Source: Brevundimonas pishanensis (lineage in GTDB: Bacteria; Pseudomonadota; Alphaproteobacteria; Caulobacterales; Caulobacteraceae). Taken from it: a stretch of DNA of 64,000 nucleotides. The position numbers and the translations under genes were made by a program. The stretch covers positions 62,001-126,000 of the forward strand of contig NZ_JAJKBG010000001.1 in NCBI RefSeq assembly GCF_022750635.1, written 5' to 3'. A model generated the notes under the pieces. That model worked only from the letters and a program-made list of their open reading frames with translations, did not search any database and was not told the origin of the DNA. The first letter of the stretch is position 1, and each line of letters opens with the position of its first letter. Shown here in pieces: positions 35,250 to 48,522 of the stretch.

Positions 35250-36605
35250 TTAGTCTTCAGGCGTGGCGGTCGCTGCAGGCTCTTCACCCGTATGCACAAC
35301 AATGCCCGCAGGCGGCGCTTTAAGCTTGGAGAGGTCGCCGCCAGCTTTCAGGACATCCTTGGCGCGCTCGAGCTGATAGTCGACGTTCTTGTCGAACTCT
35401 GCGCCCGGTGCCTCGTGCGGGGTGTGCGGGCCGCGACGCTCTGCGCCAATGGAGGAATCCAGCGCCGTCGCATAGGCCGCTTCAGAATAAATGAAGCTGG
35501 AGCGCGAGATCGCCTTGGCCTCACCCTCGGTGCGGGCGACTTCGAGATCAGGTTCAATGCCGATCTTCTGGATCGAGCGACCCGAAGGCGTGAAGTAGCG
35601 CGCCGTCGTGATCGACACAGCGCCATCCTGACCGCCACGCAGCGGAATCACGGTCTGGACCGAACCCTTGCCGAAGGACGTCAGGCCCACAATCGTTGCC
35701 CGCTCGTGATCCTTCAGAGCACCGGCCACGATTTCAGATGCCGAGGCCGAGCCGTAGTTGATCAGAACGGCCAGCGGAAGACCGCCAGTCAGATCACCGG
35801 CCTTGGCCCACCAGCGCTCAATATTTTCTGGCTTGCGGCCACGCTGGCTGACAATCTCGCCGCGCTCTAGGAAGGCGTCGGACACGGCAACTGCCGCCGT
35901 CAGCAAGCCACCACCATTATTGCGCAGATCAAGGATGAAGCCCTTGAGGTTCGGCTTTTCGGCTTTGAGCTTGTTGATGTTCTCGATCAGCTCGCGCTCG
36001 GTATTTTCGTTGAAGGTCGAGATACGCAGATAGCCATATTCGCCCTCGAGGCGACCGGTGACCGAGTTCACCTTGATGACTTCACGCGTCAGTTCGACTT
36101 CACGGGCATCCTCGCCATCTCGCAGGAAGGTGACCTTGATCGAAGTCCCCGCCGCACCGCGCAGTTTGTCGGAGACGTCGCTGACCGTCAGGCCCGCCGT
36201 GCTCTGACCATTGATCGCGCTGATAACGTCGCCGGCCTGCACACCGGCACGCGCGGCAGGGCTCTCGTCCATCGGGGAGATGACCTTGATCAGGGCACCG
36301 TCCGCCGAAATGGTCAGACCCACGCCCGAATACTGGCCCTCGGTGCGTTCGCGCAGATCGCCATAGGCCTTGGGAGGCAGATAGTTGGAGTGCGGATCCA
36401 GCGCCGTCATCATACCCGACAGCGCCGCCTCGATCAGCTTCTTGTTATCGACCGGAACGACATACACCTGCTCCACGATGCCCAGAACATCGCCGAACAG
36501 CTCCAGCATGCGGAATGTCTCGTTGCGCGGGGTCTGGCTGGCCACAGCCGCCGCAGATCCACCCAGAACAAGGGCAGCGCAGCCCACGAGAAGCAGTTTA
36601 CGCAT
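35250..36605 (-). CDS. ctpA: C-terminal processing peptidase, S41 family
   Basis: The 451-residue precursor has a signal peptide ending AVASQ. Domains in order are an N-terminal helical part, PDZ domain (TEGQYSGVGLTISADG to INGQSTAGL) and the protease core with catalytic Ser in NYGSASASEIVAGAL and Lys in TSFGKGSVQT, followed by ARYFTPSGRSIQ. CtpA proteases act in the periplasm on envelope proteins, including peptidoglycan hydrolases and their activators. It lies between envC and yibQ, which suggests a joint role in cell-wall turnover. Confidence 0.95.
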   Translation of the reverse strand: MRKLLLVGCAALVLGGSAAAVASQTPRNETFRMLELFGDVLGIVEQVYVVPVDNKKLIEAALSGMMTALDPHSNYLPPKAYGDLRERTEGQYSGVGLTISADGALIKVISPMDESPAARAGVQAGDVISAINGQSTAGLTVSDVSDKLRGAAGTSIKVTFLRDGEDAREVELTREVIKVNSVTGRLEGEYGYLRISTFNENTERELIENINKLKAEKPNLKGFILDLRNNGGGLLTAAVAVSDAFLERGEIVSQRGRKPENIERWWAKAGDLTGGLPLAVLINYGSASASEIVAGALKDHERATIVGLTSFGKGSVQTVIPLRGGQDGAVSITTARYFTPSGRSIQKIGIEPDLEVARTEGEAKAISRSSFIYSEAAYATALDSSIGAERRGPHTPHEAPGAEFDKNVDYQLERAKDVLKAGGDLSKLKAPPAGIVVHTGEEPAATATPED

Positions 36606-36745
36606 TCGTCTTCTTTCCTGCGGCCGTCACTGGGGCGGCCGAAAACCATTCAACTTGATCCTGACGCGCATTCCGCCCGCTTACAATCGGTAGTCACCGG
36701 AATTTTTCCAGGTTTCGGTTCTTACGAGAACGCAACTCGTCCGGA

Positions 36746-37834
36746 TCAGTCCAGCCAAGGCGCTGGATCGATGGGACGCTCGCCACGACGAAGCTCGAAA
36801 TAGGCTTCACCATCTTCACCGGTGCGCCCCAGGGTCTGGCCCTCGGCGACCCGCTGGCCCACCTCGACCTCGACCCGGTCCATGCCCGCCACGACGGCGC
36901 GCCACCCCGGCCCGAGGTCCAGAATGACGATCTCGCCCCACTCTTTCATCGGTCCGGCGAACAGCACGCGACCGGCCGCAGGAGCCGACACCGCGCTGTT
37001 GCTGGCATGCCAGCGCCAGCCCGCAGAGCCCGAGCCATAGGTCTGGGCTGGAACCGCCTGTACTGGACGCACCAACCGGTCGCGTCCGCCCGGATTGCGC
37101 GCCACGACTTCGTTGGTGGTTTCTCCCACCGTCGGGACTGCCCCGCCCACTTCGCGTATACGGGCCTCCAGCGCGGAGGTCGCACGTTCGGCGCGCGCGG
37201 CCTCGGCGCGCAAGACCGATCGCAGGGCCGTCTTGCGGTTGGTCAAATTTTCGATCTCGGCGCGGCGCTGGTTCTGGGCGCTTTCCACCGTGAACAGGCG
37301 CTCGCTCGACAGGGCTGCCAGTCGGCGGATGCGGTTGATCTCTTCCTGACGATCCACCAGCACCTTGGTCCGCTTCTGGATTTCAGGCGTCATAGCGCGG
37401 ATCATGATGTTGGCCCGCACCGTATCGCGCGCACGCTCGGCCGGTATCAGCAGCGGCGGCGGAGGATTGCGCGACATCATCTGCAAGGCTGACAGCAGCC
37501 TGCCTTGCGCTGCGCCTTCACGCGACATCTGGCCCAACAGCACAGCTTCGCGCCCGCCGAGTTCTTTCAGTCGCGCCCGCTGGGCTTCCAATTGGATATC
37601 GTCGGCGGCTTCTTCACCGCGCAGTTCATCCAGCTGCGCATCCAGCTCCACCAGATCCTCGGCCGCCTGAGCCGCCTCGGCCCGCAGGCGCCGCGCGCGG
37701 GCCAGTTCGTCACGGTATTCGGCAGTAAGACGTGCCAACTCCTCGCTCTGTGGCTGGCGCTGACTATAGGCCACGCCCGCACTGGTCAAAACCAGCGCGC
37801 CTACCGTCAGAAAGATGAGCGAGGTTCGGGTCAT
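36746..37834 (-). CDS. envC: Murein hydrolase activator EnvC-like (degenerate LytM)
   Basis: The 362-residue exported protein has a signal peptide ending AYSQ, a long coiled coil (about residues 28-245) and a C-terminal M23/LytM domain. The zinc ligands of active M23 peptidases are missing: the usual HxH position reads YFELRRGERPIDPAPWL, and the preceding motif reads RAVVAGMDRVEVEVGQRV. This is the pattern of EnvC activators, which stimulate amidases rather than cut peptidoglycan themselves. Its ATG overlaps the rlmH stop (TAATG); ctpA follows in the operon. Confidence 0.9.
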   Translation of the reverse strand: MTRTSLIFLTVGALVLTSAGVAYSQRQPQSEELARLTAEYRDELARARRLRAEAAQAAEDLVELDAQLDELRGEEAADDIQLEAQRARLKELGGREAVLLGQMSREGAAQGRLLSALQMMSRNPPPPLLIPAERARDTVRANIMIRAMTPEIQKRTKVLVDRQEEINRIRRLAALSSERLFTVESAQNQRRAEIENLTNRKTALRSVLRAEAARAERATSALEARIREVGGAVPTVGETTNEVVARNPGGRDRLVRPVQAVPAQTYGSGSAGWRWHASNSAVSAPAAGRVLFAGPMKEWGEIVILDLGPGWRAVVAGMDRVEVEVGQRVAEGQTLGRTGEDGEAYFELRRGERPIDPAPWLD

Positions 37835-38298
37835 TAATCCCGATGATAAGGTGATCCGGCCAGGATCGTCACGGCCCTATAAACCTGCTCGGCCAACATG
37901 GCGCGTGCGAGAGCATGCGGCCAGGTCTGCGGACCGAACGCCAGCGTCGAGCGGGCCACATTGCGCACCCGTGCGTCGAGGCCGTCTGCACCGCCAATAA
38001 CGAACACCAGCTTGCGTTCGCCCTGATCGCGCAGAGTGGCAATATGGTCGGCGAAAGCGCGGCTGGAATAGGCCTTGCCACGTTCGTCACACGCAATCAG
38101 ATGCGCGCCCTCGGCGGCAGCCAACAAAAGGTCGGCTTCCGGTCCCTTGCCCGCTTTACGTGGCTCGAGGTCGATGAGTTCAAGGGGACCTAGTCCCAGC
38201 GGGCGCCCTGTAAGGGTCGCCCGCCGGGCATAGCCGTCAGCCAGAGTGGCCTCGGGCCCACGGCCCGGTTTGCCGATGGCGGCAATTGCCAGCTTCAT
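37834..38298 (-). CDS. rlmH: 23S rRNA (pseudouridine-1915-N3)-methyltransferase
   Basis: The 154-residue SPOUT methyltransferase begins KLAIAAIGKP and has the knot region LVFVIGGADGLDARVRN and the C-terminal MLAEQVYRAVTILAGSPYHRD that binds SAM and the ribosome. It methylates helix 69 of the large-subunit rRNA on assembled 70S ribosomes. It follows rsfS by 20 bp and overlaps envC by one base. Confidence 0.96.
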   Translation of the reverse strand: MKLAIAAIGKPGRGPEATLADGYARRATLTGRPLGLGPLELIDLEPRKAGKGPEADLLLAAAEGAHLIACDERGKAYSSRAFADHIATLRDQGERKLVFVIGGADGLDARVRNVARSTLAFGPQTWPHALARAMLAEQVYRAVTILAGSPYHRD

Positions 38299-38318
38299 GG
38301 CTTATCTTCTCGGTTAGA

Positions 38319-38654
38319 TCAGTTACGGCCAGCGCCGCGGTGGGCGCTGTCGACAGCCCAGATCTTTTCGATGTTGTAGAAGGTGCGAACTTCCGGACGG
38401 AACAGGTGAACGATGACGTCACCGGCATCCAGCAGCACCCAGTCACAGTGCGGCAGACCTTCGACCTTTACCTTGCCAAGGCCCATGTCCTTGAACAGGC
38501 GCAGCAGGTGGTCGGCCAAGGCACCGACGTGACGGTGCGAGCGGCCCGAAGCCACGATCATGGCGTCGGACATTGGGCTCTTGCCACGCAGGTCGATCAA
38601 GACAATGTCCTGCGCCTTGTCGAAATCTAGTTTGGCCAGGATGGCATTTTCCAA
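38319..38654 (-). CDS. rsfS: Ribosomal silencing factor RsfS (start uncertain)
   Basis: The conserved 111-residue core (AQDIVLIDLRGKSPMSD, VASGRSHRHVGALADH, GDVIVHLFRPEVRTFYNIEKIW) matches RsfS, which binds uL14 and blocks subunit joining in starved cells. The only usual start in frame is TTG 38654, without a ribosome-binding site. The frame stays open upstream to 38850 and contains a CTG at 38816 preceded by GGAG at a seven-base spacing, which would add 54 acidic, low-complexity residues. nadD lies just upstream. Confidence 0.9.
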   Translation of the reverse strand: MENAILAKLDFDKAQDIVLIDLRGKSPMSDAMIVASGRSHRHVGALADHLLRLFKDMGLGKVKVEGLPHCDWVLLDAGDVIVHLFRPEVRTFYNIEKIWAVDSAHRGAGRN

Positions 38655-38873
38655 CTCGGTCGCACCGGTCGGAAGCGGCTGGTTGTCGCCAGCGTCATCC
38701 TGAATGGACTCGTCGTCAAACTCGCCCGCGTCCGAATGGAGGGGATCGAGGGCGTCTTCACGCTCTGCCGACTGGGCAGTGACGTCGTGCGCTTCGTGCG
38801 CGGGATGGGGGCTCAGCGGAGGGCTCCAATAGGGTTTACCAAACCCTGACTATAGCACACCCCGCGATTGACG

Positions 38874-39548
38874 TCACCCGTCCTGCGCAGACCGCTTGCG
38901 TGAAGCGCGTATCGCGGTCGAGGAACGCGGGTTCAGAGGGGCCACAATATAGGTCCACGCAGGCGCCTGCAGACTAGGCAGCAGACCCGCCTCATTTGAC
39001 GGGATGCGGTTGCGCCCGAAACGTACCGCTGCGGGCGCAGAACGGCTGTCCAGCAGGCTTCCGGGGCGGGCGATGACTGCCATCGGCATCAGCCGCATGA
39101 TGTCGGTCCAGCCTCTCCAGCGATGGAAGTCGGCGAGATTGTCGGACCCCATCAACCAGACAAACTTCACCCCTGGGTGACGGGCGACCAAAGTTCTAAG
39201 CGTATCGATTGTCCATTGGGTGCCGATACGGGTCTCGACATCCGAAACAATCATGTTCGGGCCGACGGTACGGGCCACCTCACGCGCGGACTGCATCCGT
39301 TCGGCGAGAGGGGCCATCTCGTGGCTGGATTTCAGCGGGTTCTGCGGCGAGACCATCCACACCACGCGATCCAGACCCAGGCGGCGCATCGCTGTTTCGG
39401 CAACGTGGGCATGTCCGTCGTGGGCTGGATTGAACGACCCGCCAAACAGACCGACCTTCATCCCCGGCGTTAGATGCAGGCCATCGCGCAGCGCGCCCCC
39501 TCGGGGACCGCTGCCTTTAGGTGCAGGACCGGCATGGAAAAACGACAA
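38874..39548 (-). CDS. nadD: Nicotinate-nucleotide adenylyltransferase
   Basis: The nucleotidyltransferase fold is clear: VGLFGGSFNPAHDGHAHVAE (the GGxFxPxHxGH nucleotide site), MVSPQNPLK, the substrate loop TRIGTQWTIDTL and the SDNLADFHRWRGW block. NadD joins nicotinate mononucleotide and ATP on the way to NAD. The start is uncertain: TTG 39548 includes an N-terminal extension ending LTPGM that is usual in related bacteria, while ATG 39461 would begin directly at the fold. It is the first gene of the operon running to yibQ. Confidence 0.93.
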   Translation of the reverse strand: MSFFHAGPAPKGSGPRGGALRDGLHLTPGMKVGLFGGSFNPAHDGHAHVAETAMRRLGLDRVVWMVSPQNPLKSSHEMAPLAERMQSAREVARTVGPNMIVSDVETRIGTQWTIDTLRTLVARHPGVKFVWLMGSDNLADFHRWRGWTDIMRLMPMAVIARPGSLLDSRSAPAAVRFGRNRIPSNEAGLLPSLQAPAWTYIVAPLNPRSSTAIRASRKRSAQDG

Positions 39549-39654
39549 GGGCAGCTCGGCTAAGGGATCGACAGCGGCTTATGCTCAACCGTGCCCTAAC
39601 ATGCAGCATCGGCTATGTCGCGAGATAAAAGCGCGAAAGTTTACCCGAGGGCAG

Positions 39655-40296
39655 TTAGAATTCGCGCCAGCTTGAGCCCGGATCACGCTCGCCCGGCTGG
39701 GCCAGTTGCTGGCCCCACGTGACCATCATCAGCGCCTTGTGGCTGCGGATCTTGTACTGGCCGATCATCGGGGTCACAGCCCCCAGCGGCAAGCCCGTGC
39801 GGGTGTCGTAGATAAAGCCCGAGAACTCGGCCACGCCCATACGGTCGCGGTTCGAATAGATCGACACTTCGGGGATGGAGACGACGTTCAGCGCGTCGTT
39901 GATCGGCACGCGCATATCCGGAATGCCGAAAACGCGACGCATCTGTTCCAGCGACAGCGCCGTTGCGCGGACCTCAAAGACCGCATCGGACTCGCCGCGC
40001 TCGCGCACCAGCGCATAGCCCGCTTCGGACAGGGCCGCGCGGATAGCACTGATGGCGTATTTGGAGTTTTCGGCGACGAAATAGGTTTCATCGACATAGA
40101 CACGCGCGCCTTGCGGGATCGGCAGGGTCAGGCCCTCGACGGCTCGCTCGGCGGCGCGGTTCACCAACAGCATGTCGGTGGCAGTTCGTGCAGGGTTAGT
40201 CTCGGTGACCGAGGCACATGCGGAAAGGCTGGCCACAGCGGCGGCCAGTGCGGACACCACCAGAGCTTTGCGGGCAATCCCATGTGCCATTGTCAT
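39655..40296 (-). CDS. Lipoprotein of the DUF6655 type
   Basis: A 213-residue lipoprotein: signal peptide and lipobox SLSAC, so it is acylated at the Cys. The mature part has TATDMLLVNRAAERAVEGL, VYVDETYFVAENSKYAISAI and FSGFIYDTRTGLPLG, features that match an uncharacterised exported family (DUF6655). Its start codon overlaps the gloA stop (TAATG), so it is translated from the same message as the glyoxalase gene. The function is unknown; no catalytic pattern is apparent. Confidence 0.8.
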   Translation of the reverse strand: MTMAHGIARKALVVSALAAAVASLSACASVTETNPARTATDMLLVNRAAERAVEGLTLPIPQGARVYVDETYFVAENSKYAISAIRAALSEAGYALVRERGESDAVFEVRATALSLEQMRRVFGIPDMRVPINDALNVVSIPEVSIYSNRDRMGVAEFSGFIYDTRTGLPLGAVTPMIGQYKIRSHKALMMVTWGQQLAQPGERDPGSSWREF

Positions 40297-40736
40297 TACC
40301 AGCTGCCCGTGTTCGGCATAGAGGCCCAAGGCTCGGCCGGAGCGAGGCGTTCGCCCTTTTGCAGCAGTTCAACCGAAATACCGTCAGGCGAACGGATGAA
40401 AGCCATCCAGCCATCGCGCGGCGGACGGTTGATGGTCACGCCACCAGCCGCCAGCTTTTCGCAAGCAGCGTAGATGTCGTCGACCTCGAAGGCGAGGTGA
40501 CCGAAGTTTCGGCCACCGGCGTAATCTTCGGTGTCCCAGTTATAGGTCAGTTCCACTTCCGGCTGCTTTTCGGCGCGGGCGCGGGCCTCGTCTTCCGGCG
40601 CGGCCAGATAGATCAGCGAAAAGCGACCTTCTTCGCTGTCCATGCGGCGGGTCTGAACCAGACCCAGCAAGTCGCAGTAGAAACGGAGCGAGGCATCGAG
40701 GTCCTTCACGCGGACCATGGTGTGGAGATAACGCAT
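40296..40736 (-). CDS. gloA: Lactoylglutathione lyase (glyoxalase I)
   Basis: A 146-residue protein starting at ATG 40736. The vicinal-oxygen-chelate metal ligands are in place: His5 in RYLHTMVRV, Glu in the [12 protein letters not shown] region, His in [11 protein letters not shown] and Glu in [10 protein letters not shown]. The enzyme converts the methylglyoxal-glutathione adduct into S-lactoylglutathione in the cytoplasm. It precedes the DUF6655 lipoprotein gene and follows the small zinc protein gene by 44 bp on the same strand. Confidence 0.94.
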   Translation of the reverse strand: MRYLHTMVRVKDLDASLRFYCDLLGLVQTRRMDSEEGRFSLIYLAAPEDEARARAEKQPEVELTYNWDTEDYAGGRNFGHLAFEVDDIYAACEKLAAGGVTINRPPRDGWMAFIRSPDGISVELLQKGERLAPAEPWASMPNTGSW

Positions 40737-40780
40737 GTTAGGCCTATCGTGAGACGGGGGAGAAATCGAACGACAGCGCT

Positions 40781-41020
40781 TTAGTGCGCTTCGGGCGGAC
40801 GGGCCGCCGGATCGAGATACTCGCTCTCGTCGTGATGATGGGCCGACAGCACAAAGCGACGGTCGCAATAGGTGCACTCGACAGAGGTGTCCTCGCCCAT
40901 TTCCAGATAGACCAGCGGGTGGCCCAGCGCACCGCCGCCGCCATCACAGGCAACGCGCTTTTGCGTGACCAGAATTTCTTCAGCTTGCGGGACGATGGCG
41001 TCAGAGTGGCGCGGCGGCAT
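40781..41020 (-). CDS. CHCC-type zinc protein (NDUFS6-like)
   Basis: A 79-residue protein with a C-x8-H-x14-C-x2-C zinc site: Cys25, His34, Cys49 and Cys52 ([27 protein letters not shown]). This is the zinc-finger family that includes mitochondrial complex I subunit NDUFS6, with alphaproteobacterial relatives. It is likely a complex I accessory or assembly factor. The start ATG 41020 is favoured by fit to the family; in-frame codons upstream have no clear ribosome-binding site. Confidence 0.85.
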   Translation of the reverse strand: MPPRHSDAIVPQAEEILVTQKRVACDGGGGALGHPLVYLEMGEDTSVECTYCDRRFVLSAHHHDESEYLDPAARPPEAH

Positions 41021-41122
41021 GATGTATCCTCGGGAAGGCGTTTGGGCCTTCCTAAGCTCACACCGCCACAAGGTCAAACCATCGGCAATGGCTCGGCTTT
41101 TGACCCCGTGAACCGCAAAGCC

Positions 41123-41437
41123 CTATCGACCCGAGCGGTTGAATGCCGACTTTGCGCGGCCAAACCAACGCGCAAGCTTTTCTCGACGGCGGGTGTAAAG
41201 GCCAAGCCCCAGACAGGCCGCGCCAATCCAGAGCCCCGCCTCGCCGATCACCCCGAAGATGCCCGCCAGCGTGAGGCCGAAGGCGGTTGAGATATATCCG
41301 GCTTTGATGGCGAAGAAGGCCCCGACAAAGCCGGCGTAGCCCAGCACGCAAAATCCAAATGCGACCAATCCGATAGTCTTAAGTTTGCGCGAGCGTTGCG
41401 GGGTGGCGGTGCCGAGGGCTTGGGTCGAGTGGGTCAT
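41123..41437 (-). CDS. Small membrane protein of unknown function
   Basis: A 104-residue protein with two clear hydrophobic segments (about residues 22-45 and 55-80) and a basic tail (YTRRREKLARWFGRAKS). I do not recognise a family. It is about 100 bp upstream of the zinc protein gene on the same strand, and divergent from an ABC ATPase gene. Confidence 0.65.
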   Translation of the reverse strand: MTHSTQALGTATPQRSRKLKTIGLVAFGFCVLGYAGFVGAFFAIKAGYISTAFGLTLAGIFGVIGEAGLWIGAACLGLGLYTRRREKLARWFGRAKSAFNRSGR

Positions 41438-41605
41438 GGATATGTCCAGATCGCTTGTCCTAATGTCAATGAACCTTTACACACCGTGTCGCACGCATGT
41501 CAAGCAAGCTTGTCAGAGGTTTTTATGGTGTTCCGGCTTGGCGAGCGGCCCGTTCATCCCTACCTATCGGACCGACCATCATTCTTTTCAGTCAAAGCCG
41601 ACCGC

Positions 41606-42580
41606 ATGACCGCATCCTCTGCCCTGCCCGATAACGCCATCGAAGTTCGCGGTCTGAAAAAGACCTACAAGGGCAATGGCAAGGCTCCGGCCAAGGTCGC
41701 CCTGCGGGGCGTGGATCTGACCGTCAAGCGTGGTTCGATGTTCGGCCTTCTGGGCCCGAATGGCGCGGGCAAGTCCACGCTTATCAACATCATTGCCGGT
41801 GTGGTCAACAAATCCGAAGGCTCGGTCAAAATCTGGGATCGGGACATCGATACCGAAGCGCGCGATGCCCGCTCGGCTTTGGGCGTGGTGCCTCAGGAAA
41901 TCGTCGCAGACGTTTTCTTCACCCCGCGCGAAAGCCTCGAGGTACAGGCCGGTTTCTATGGCGTGCCAGCGAACGAGCGCCGCTCTGACGAACTGCTGGC
42001 GGCGCTGGGCCTTTCGGACAAGGCAAATGCCTATGTGCGCCAACTCTCCGGTGGTATGAAGCGTCGCCTGATGGTGGCCAAGGCGCTGGTACATAATCCG
42101 CCTGTCCTGATCCTCGACGAGCCGACCGCGGGCGTGGACGTCGAACTGCGCCGCCAGCTTTGGGATTATGTGCGCAAGATCAACGAGGAAGGCGTCACCG
42201 TCATCCTGACGACCCACTACCTCGAAGAAGCGCAAGAGCTTTGCGACACGATCGCCATCGTCAATCGCGGCGAAGTCATCACCTGTGAGCCCACCCAGCA
42301 ACTGCTGCGCCGTTTGGATACCCGCAACGTTGTTGTCGTGCCCGAGAATCCGATCGATGCCCTGCCCGAGCTGACCGGCTTTACGGTCATGCCTCGCCCC
42401 AACGGCGCATTCGCTGTGACTTATCGTACGGGCGAGTCCAGCGTCGAGAATGTTCTGGCTGCGGTACGTGCTGCCGGTATCTCGATCCGCGATATCACGA
42501 CCGAGGACCCCGATCTGGAGGACGTCTTCCTCGCTCTGACCTATGGCGACAACAGCCGTCCGGATCCCACCAAGGACTGA
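41606..42580 (+). CDS. ABC transporter ATP-binding protein (drug/antibiotic-export type)
   Basis: The 324-residue ATPase has Walker A GPNGAGKST, signature LSGGMKRRL, Walker B VLILDEPTAGVD and the switch His in LTTHYLEEAQ. The C-terminal domain of about 90 residues is typical of the CcmA/DrrA-like subfamily that works with ABC-2 permeases. No permease gene adjoins it, so its membrane partner must be encoded elsewhere. The ATG at 41606 starts the conserved domain; in-frame upstream codons to 41396 lack support. Confidence 0.88.
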   Translation: MTASSALPDNAIEVRGLKKTYKGNGKAPAKVALRGVDLTVKRGSMFGLLGPNGAGKSTLINIIAGVVNKSEGSVKIWDRDIDTEARDARSALGVVPQEIVADVFFTPRESLEVQAGFYGVPANERRSDELLAALGLSDKANAYVRQLSGGMKRRLMVAKALVHNPPVLILDEPTAGVDVELRRQLWDYVRKINEEGVTVILTTHYLEEAQELCDTIAIVNRGEVITCEPTQQLLRRLDTRNVVVVPENPIDALPELTGFTVMPRPNGAFAVTYRTGESSVENVLAAVRAAGISIRDITTEDPDLEDVFLALTYGDNSRPDPTKD

Positions 42581-42584
42581 TCCG

Positions 42585-42998
42585 TCAGATCACCATAACG
42601 GTGCCCAGCAGCACCCTTGCCCCTGCCCTTCCCAGAACGCGATCCGCAGCCTGCTGAAGGGCGCGGGTCAGGGCGTTCAGGTCAGGCACCGCGTCTGGCA
42701 GCATCCGGCTGGCCTCAACACGCACGGCGTCGGCGAAGGCTGCATTCAGGCGCGGCCGTGACAGCTTGGCTCGCTCCAGCAATGCGCCATCTGCAATCAC
42801 CAAGGTGCTCTCGACCGAGATGATCGCTCTGCGTCCCTGAGGGCGCAGAACCGTGGCGGTCGACAGCGGCATGTCCAACTCCCCTCCCGCAGGTGCGGAG
42901 GATTGCCCCTTGGGACTGGCCGCTGCAGGAACAGCCTGAGCCGACAAGCCCAGAGCCGAAAAGCCAAGAGCAGCGAGAATAAAAGCGCGACGTTGCAT
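42585..42998 (-). CDS. Exported protein of unknown function, Tat-like signal
   Basis: A 137-residue precursor starting at ATG 42998 with QRRAFILAALGFSALGLSAQA, a possible twin-arginine signal. The mature domain, after a Pro/Ala linker, has MPLSTATVLRPQGRRAIISV and a helical C-terminal part (RLNAAFADAVRVEA, ALTRALQQAADRVLGRAGA). The layout recalls FliL-type periplasmic domains, but I do not assign it. It converges on the ABC ATPase gene with a four-base gap and is divergent from rppH. Confidence 0.68.
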   Translation of the reverse strand: MQRRAFILAALGFSALGLSAQAVPAAASPKGQSSAPAGGELDMPLSTATVLRPQGRRAIISVESTLVIADGALLERAKLSRPRLNAAFADAVRVEASRMLPDAVPDLNALTRALQQAADRVLGRAGARVLLGTVMVI

Positions 42999-43079
42999 CG
43001 TCCCAGGATGCCGCATTCTGTTTAAGGTCCGGTTACACAGGCACTGGCACTCGCACCGTCAGCGGTTTAGCGTTGTCCT

Positions 43080-43556
43080 ATGACGAGAGATATCAACGCC
43101 TACCGCCCCAATGTCGGGGTCGTCCTGTTCAACGCCGAGGGCAAGGTCTGGTTGGGACGCAGAGCCCATACACCGGCCCCCTACAACTGGCAGTTTCCTC
43201 AAGGCGGGGTGGATGACGGCGAAGATCTAGAAGCGGCCGCACGCCGCGAACTTCGCGAAGAGACCGGCGTCACTTCTGCCGAGCTTCTGGCCCGCACCGA
43301 CACTTGGGTTTTTTACGACTTCCCCGACCATATGCAGGGACCCAAAGCGTGGCGCGGCTTCAAGGGGCAGCGCCAGATGTGGTTCGCCTTTCGCCTGACC
43401 GGACCCGACAGCGAAATCGATCTGTTCGCCGATGACGAGGTCGAGTTCGAGGAATGGCGCTGGGGCGATCTGGGCGAAGCGCTGGACCTTATCGTGCCCT
43501 TCAAGCGCGAAGCCTATGAAGGCGTCGTCGAGGCCTTCAAACACCTCGCGTCCTGA
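43080..43556 (+). CDS. rppH: RNA pyrophosphohydrolase (Nudix)
   Basis: The 158-residue Nudix hydrolase has the Nudix box GGVDDGEDLEAAARRELREE and the RppH-specific YRPNVGVVLFNAEGKVWLGRR and YDFPDHMQGPKAWRGFKGQRQ (cited in part). RppH removes pyrophosphate from the 5' end of mRNA and so starts RNase E-dependent decay. The gene stands alone and ends in a strong terminator shared with the convergent ATP synthase operon. Confidence 0.95.
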   Translation: MTRDINAYRPNVGVVLFNAEGKVWLGRRAHTPAPYNWQFPQGGVDDGEDLEAAARRELREETGVTSAELLARTDTWVFYDFPDHMQGPKAWRGFKGQRQMWFAFRLTGPDSEIDLFADDEVEFEEWRWGDLGEALDLIVPFKREAYEGVVEAFKHLAS

Positions 43557-43572
43557 ACGCTCCCTAGCCAAC

Positions 43573-43609
43573 AAAAAGGCCCCCGCCATCAATGACGGGG
43601 GCCTTTTCT
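43573..43609. terminator. Bidirectional terminator between rppH and atpC
   Basis: AAAAGGCCCCCG pairs with CGGGGGCCTTTT, with partial closing of the loop region (CCATCAATGA). It has A and T tracts on both sides and serves rppH and the atp operon. Confidence 0.9.
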
Positions 43610-43629
43610 ATTTTAGTCCGGATCGAGCC

Positions 43630-43896
43630 TTAGGCGACGATTTCCGAAGCCTCTTCAGCGAGGATCGTCAGACCCTCACCGTTGACGTCGGCGAAACCGC
43701 CTTTGACGTCGAAGCGACGGCGGGCGTTGCCTTCGTAGATCGTGATCACGCCTTCACGCAGCGTGGTCATGAACGGGGCGTGGCCCGGAAGGACGCCGAA
43801 GTCGCCCTCGACACCCGGTGCGTCGACCTGATCGACCTGGCCCGCGAAGATTTCGCGTTCCGGAGCGACGAGGGAGAAGTTCAGCTTGCCGGTCAT
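43630..43896 (-). CDS. atpC: ATP synthase F1, epsilon subunit
   Basis: The 88-residue epsilon subunit has the N-terminal beta-sandwich only ([39 protein letters not shown]). The C-terminal helical hairpin that inhibits the enzyme in E. coli is absent, as in many alphaproteobacteria. It lies last in the F1 operon, four bases after atpD. Confidence 0.95.
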   Translation of the reverse strand: MTGKLNFSLVAPEREIFAGQVDQVDAPGVEGDFGVLPGHAPFMTTLREGVITIYEGNARRRFDVKGGFADVNGEGLTILAEEASEIVA

Positions 43897-43899
43897 GGA

Positions 43900-46336
<2,437 letters not shown>

Positions 46337-46366
46337 CCGGCGTTACTCTCGCTTCGGTTGGTGCTC

Positions 46367-48522
<2,156 letters not shown>

